NCBI GenBank assembly: GCA_944325295.1
Contig: CALUZL010000047.1
Location: 1 to 7,780 of the forward strand
DNA: 7,780 nt
From: an uncultured Erysipelotrichaceae bacterium
GTDB lineage: Bacteria > Bacillota_I > Bacilli_A > Erysipelotrichales > Erysipelotrichaceae
Direction: 5' to 3'
The translations under genes were made by a program, and so were the position numbers. Under the pieces are notes generated by a model. That model saw only the letters and a program-made list of their open reading frames with translations, was not told the DNA's origin and ran no database searches. Position 1 is the stretch's first letter. Every line of letters begins with the position of its first letter. Positions 6,414 through 7,780 of this stretch are shown piece after piece.

Positions 6414-6454
6414 AAAAGGTGGTGACCTTTGATATATTCGAAGATCACCACCTT
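6414..6454 (-). terminator. long hairpin terminator after the feo genes
   Basis: Bases 6416-6425 (AAGGTGGTGA) pair perfectly with 6445-6454. After one C/A mismatch, 6427-6432 pair with 6438-6443, leaving a five-base loop. Read on the - strand the hairpin begins 4 bases after the stop of the Cys-rich peptide gene and ends in TTTTC, a short T tract. It is the natural end of the - strand iron transport unit. The T run is brief, so some read-through into the small membrane gene is possible. Confidence 0.7.
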
Positions 6455-6458
6455 CTGT

Positions 6459-6623
6459 TTAAAAATCGTGTTTTGCATCTTTGAGCGATCTTTTCAGATC
6501 TTCAACTTTACAACTATGACAATTACTGCCGCTGCAGCCACTGCACGCTTTTTTCTTAAGGGTCGATCTTATCGCTAAAAGAATGAATACCGATAAGACC
6601 AATAAGACAAATGCTGTACCCAT
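6459..6623 (-). CDS. FeoB-associated Cys-rich membrane protein
   Basis: A 54-residue protein starting MGTAFVLLVLSVFILLAIRS and ending KDAKHDF. It has one N-terminal transmembrane helix (about 3-18), a basic stretch R19-K25, then a cysteine cluster, CSGCSGSNCHSC (Cys27, Cys30, Cys35, Cys38; spacing C-x2-C-x4-C-x2-C). An Asp/Lys-rich tail follows. This architecture and its place directly after feoB match the FeoB_associated family of small proteins in Gram-positive bacteria. These are thought to assist Fe2+ uptake, possibly by binding iron or partnering FeoB on the cytoplasmic side; the exact role is not established. The ATG overlaps the feoB TAA as TAATG (6625-6621), so translation is probably coupled. 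No separate ribosome binding site is evident. Confidence 0.88.
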   Translation of the reverse strand: MGTAFVLLVLSVFILLAIRSTLKKKACSGCSGSNCHSCKVEDLKRSLKDAKHDF

Positions 6624-7780
6624 TATGCTGTGACGGTTTTGAGTTGTTCGTTTGGTCTTCTGACTAAAAGCCAGACTATCAAGACCATAAGGATTATCGC
6701 GACGACAGTAAAGATATCAAAGGTACCATAAACGATAAGAGAACCCATTTGATAGATGATTAAGGATATTACATAGGCAAATACACATTGATAACCAACG
6801 GCGAAAAGGGTCCACTTGGTATTGTTCATCTCACGTTTGATAGCACCGATAGCTGCAAAACACGGAGCACATAACAAGTTAAAGGCTAAAAGGGAATAGG
6901 CGCCGATCGCATTCATATTAAGTGCCAATGTCGACCAGAATTCTTCACCGGCTTCCGACACTTCTTCGATTCCAAAGATAATACCGAAGGTCGCAACGAG
7001 GTTTTCTTTAGCGACAAGCCCTGATATCGTAGCCAAAGCTGCTTGCCAGCTTCCAAAGCCAAGAGGAGCAAAGATCACGCAGATCGCACTTCCGATCATT
7101 GCACCTAAACTGTGATCGATCTCAAGTGGTTCAAGCATCCTGAAGGTGCCGTTTACAAAACCAAAACTTGTAAAGAACCAGATGATGATCGTCGATAAGA
7201 AGATGACGGTTCCGGCTTTTCTTATAAACGACCAGCCTCTTTCTAAAGTTGACCTCAAGACGGCAGCTATCGTCGGTAAGTGATATTGCGGAAGTTCCAT
7301 GACAAAGGGAGCTGCTTCCCCGGCAAACATCTTCGTCTTTTTGAGAATGATCCCCGAGATGACGATCGCACCGACGCCCAAGAAATAACAACTCACAGCT
7401 ACCCACCAAGCATTGCCAAAGAAGGCGCCGGCGATCATAGCGATTATCGGCAGTTTGGCACTACAGGGGATAAAGGTCGTCGTCATGATCGTCATGCGGC
7501 GATCTCTTTCGTTTTCAATGGTCCTTGATGCCATGACGGCCGGAACACCACAACCGGTACCGATGAGCATCGGAATAAATGACTTGCCGCTGAGACCGAA
7601 TTTTCTAAAGATCCTATCCATGATGAAGGCGATCCTGGCCATATAACCACACTCTTCAAGTATGGCAAGCAAGACAAACAATACCAAGATCTGCGGGACA
7701 AAGCCGAGTACCGCTCCAAGTCCGGCAACGATACCATCAAGGATCAGACTCTGCAGCCAATCAACACAATTTATCGATAC
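6623..7780 (-). CDS. feoB: ferrous iron transporter FeoB, C-terminal part (5' end outside the window)
   Basis: The frame stays open to the right edge, so only the last 385 residues of a protein normally about 600-800 long are visible; the N-terminal G domain and the start are missing. Residues before LVLFVLLAILEECGYM still fit FeoB (SLILDGIVAGLGAVLGFVPQ), so no start should be placed near 7687. Visible hallmarks are LEECGYMARIAFIMDR (about 41-56), the first Gate segment with GTGCGVPAVMASRT (about 74-87) and FIPCSAKLP (about 103-111), and the second Gate segment with SWQAALATISGLVAKENLVATFG. The C-terminus contains APCFAAIGAIKREMNNTKW and a final hydrophobic helix. The conserved Cys residues in the Gate region are present. 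FeoB moves Fe2+ across the cytoplasmic membrane under control of GTP hydrolysis. It is followed, with overlap, by the small Cys-rich partner gene; feoA would be expected upstream, outside the window. Confidence 0.95.
   Translation of the reverse strand, partial: VSINCVDWLQSLILDGIVAGLGAVLGFVPQILVLFVLLAILEECGYMARIAFIMDRIFRKFGLSGKSFIPMLIGTGCGVPAVMASRTIENERDRRMTIMTTTFIPCSAKLPIIAMIAGAFFGNAWWVAVSCYFLGVGAIVISGIILKKTKMFAGEAAPFVMELPQYHLPTIAAVLRSTLERGWSFIRKAGTVIFLSTIIIWFFTSFGFVNGTFRMLEPLEIDHSLGAMIGSAICVIFAPLGFGSWQAALATISGLVAKENLVATFGIIFGIEEVSEAGEEFWSTLALNMNAIGAYSLLAFNLLCAPCFAAIGAIKREMNNTKWTLFAVGYQCVFAYVISLIIYQMGSLIVYGTFDIFTVVAIILMVLIVWLLVRRPNEQLKTVTA

Noticed and set aside
7685..7687. Alternative TTG start of feoB at 7687
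   Set aside because: The same frame continues to the window edge with FeoB-like sequence, so this TTG is an internal leucine codon.
7131..7740. Several frames of 77-92 codons on both strands within feoB
   Set aside because: All overlap the conserved Gate region of FeoB and are explained by its codon bias.
1..7780. CRISPR array, insertion sequence, tRNA or rRNA gene, phage or defence island
   Set aside because: No spaced direct repeats, transposase or terminal repeats, cloverleaf, or phage or defence protein motifs were seen on either strand.

Overview
The window looks like ordinary chromosomal DNA from a low-to-moderate GC Gram-positive bacterium (Bacillota/Firmicutes). The evidence is a sortase, a lipoprotein solute-binding protein, AGGAGG-type ribosome binding sites, a T-box leader and a FeoB-associated Cys-rich peptide. 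TGA is used as a stop and tryptophan is read from TGG, so the code is standard. An Erysipelotrichia-like or related lineage would fit, but the sequence alone does not settle it. I see no phage, transposon, CRISPR or toxin-antitoxin content, and no convincing undescribed multi-gene system.

Layout from left to right: (1) A + strand sortase gene (63-830) meets a - strand HAD-family phosphatase gene (860-1648). A small hairpin between them is oriented to terminate the HAD transcript. (2) A 125-base divergent intergenic region leads into + strand lysS (1774-3261), class II lysyl-tRNA synthetase, with its own likely promoter. (3) A 333-base non-coding stretch holds a good sigma-A-type promoter (-35 at 3300, -10 at 3323) and a complete T-box riboswitch. 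Its specifier codon is AUG and its antiterminator bulge starts UGGU, so it should sense uncharged tRNA-Met. (4) The T-box precedes a tight operon metN-metI-metQ (3595-6086), a complete methionine ABC importer of ATPase with NIL domain, permease and lipoprotein. The operon ends in a strong, bidirectional hairpin terminator. (5) On the - strand there is a small two-helix membrane protein of unknown function (6132-6347). To its right is the 3' end of a ferrous iron uptake operon: feoB (6623 to beyond the right edge) followed, with a TAATG overlap, by a 54-residue FeoB-associated Cys-rich membrane protein (6459-6623) and a long hairpin.

The best-supported functional story is methionine supply. 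When tRNA-Met is uncharged, the leader should fold into the antiterminator (3526-3558) instead of the terminator (3549-3579), and the importer is transcribed. LysS, the HAD phosphatase and the sortase are independent neighbours. The iron genes form a separate unit on the opposite strand. At the whole-window scale, GATC is about three times more frequent than chance, largely because isoleucine ATC codons are preceded by codons ending in G.
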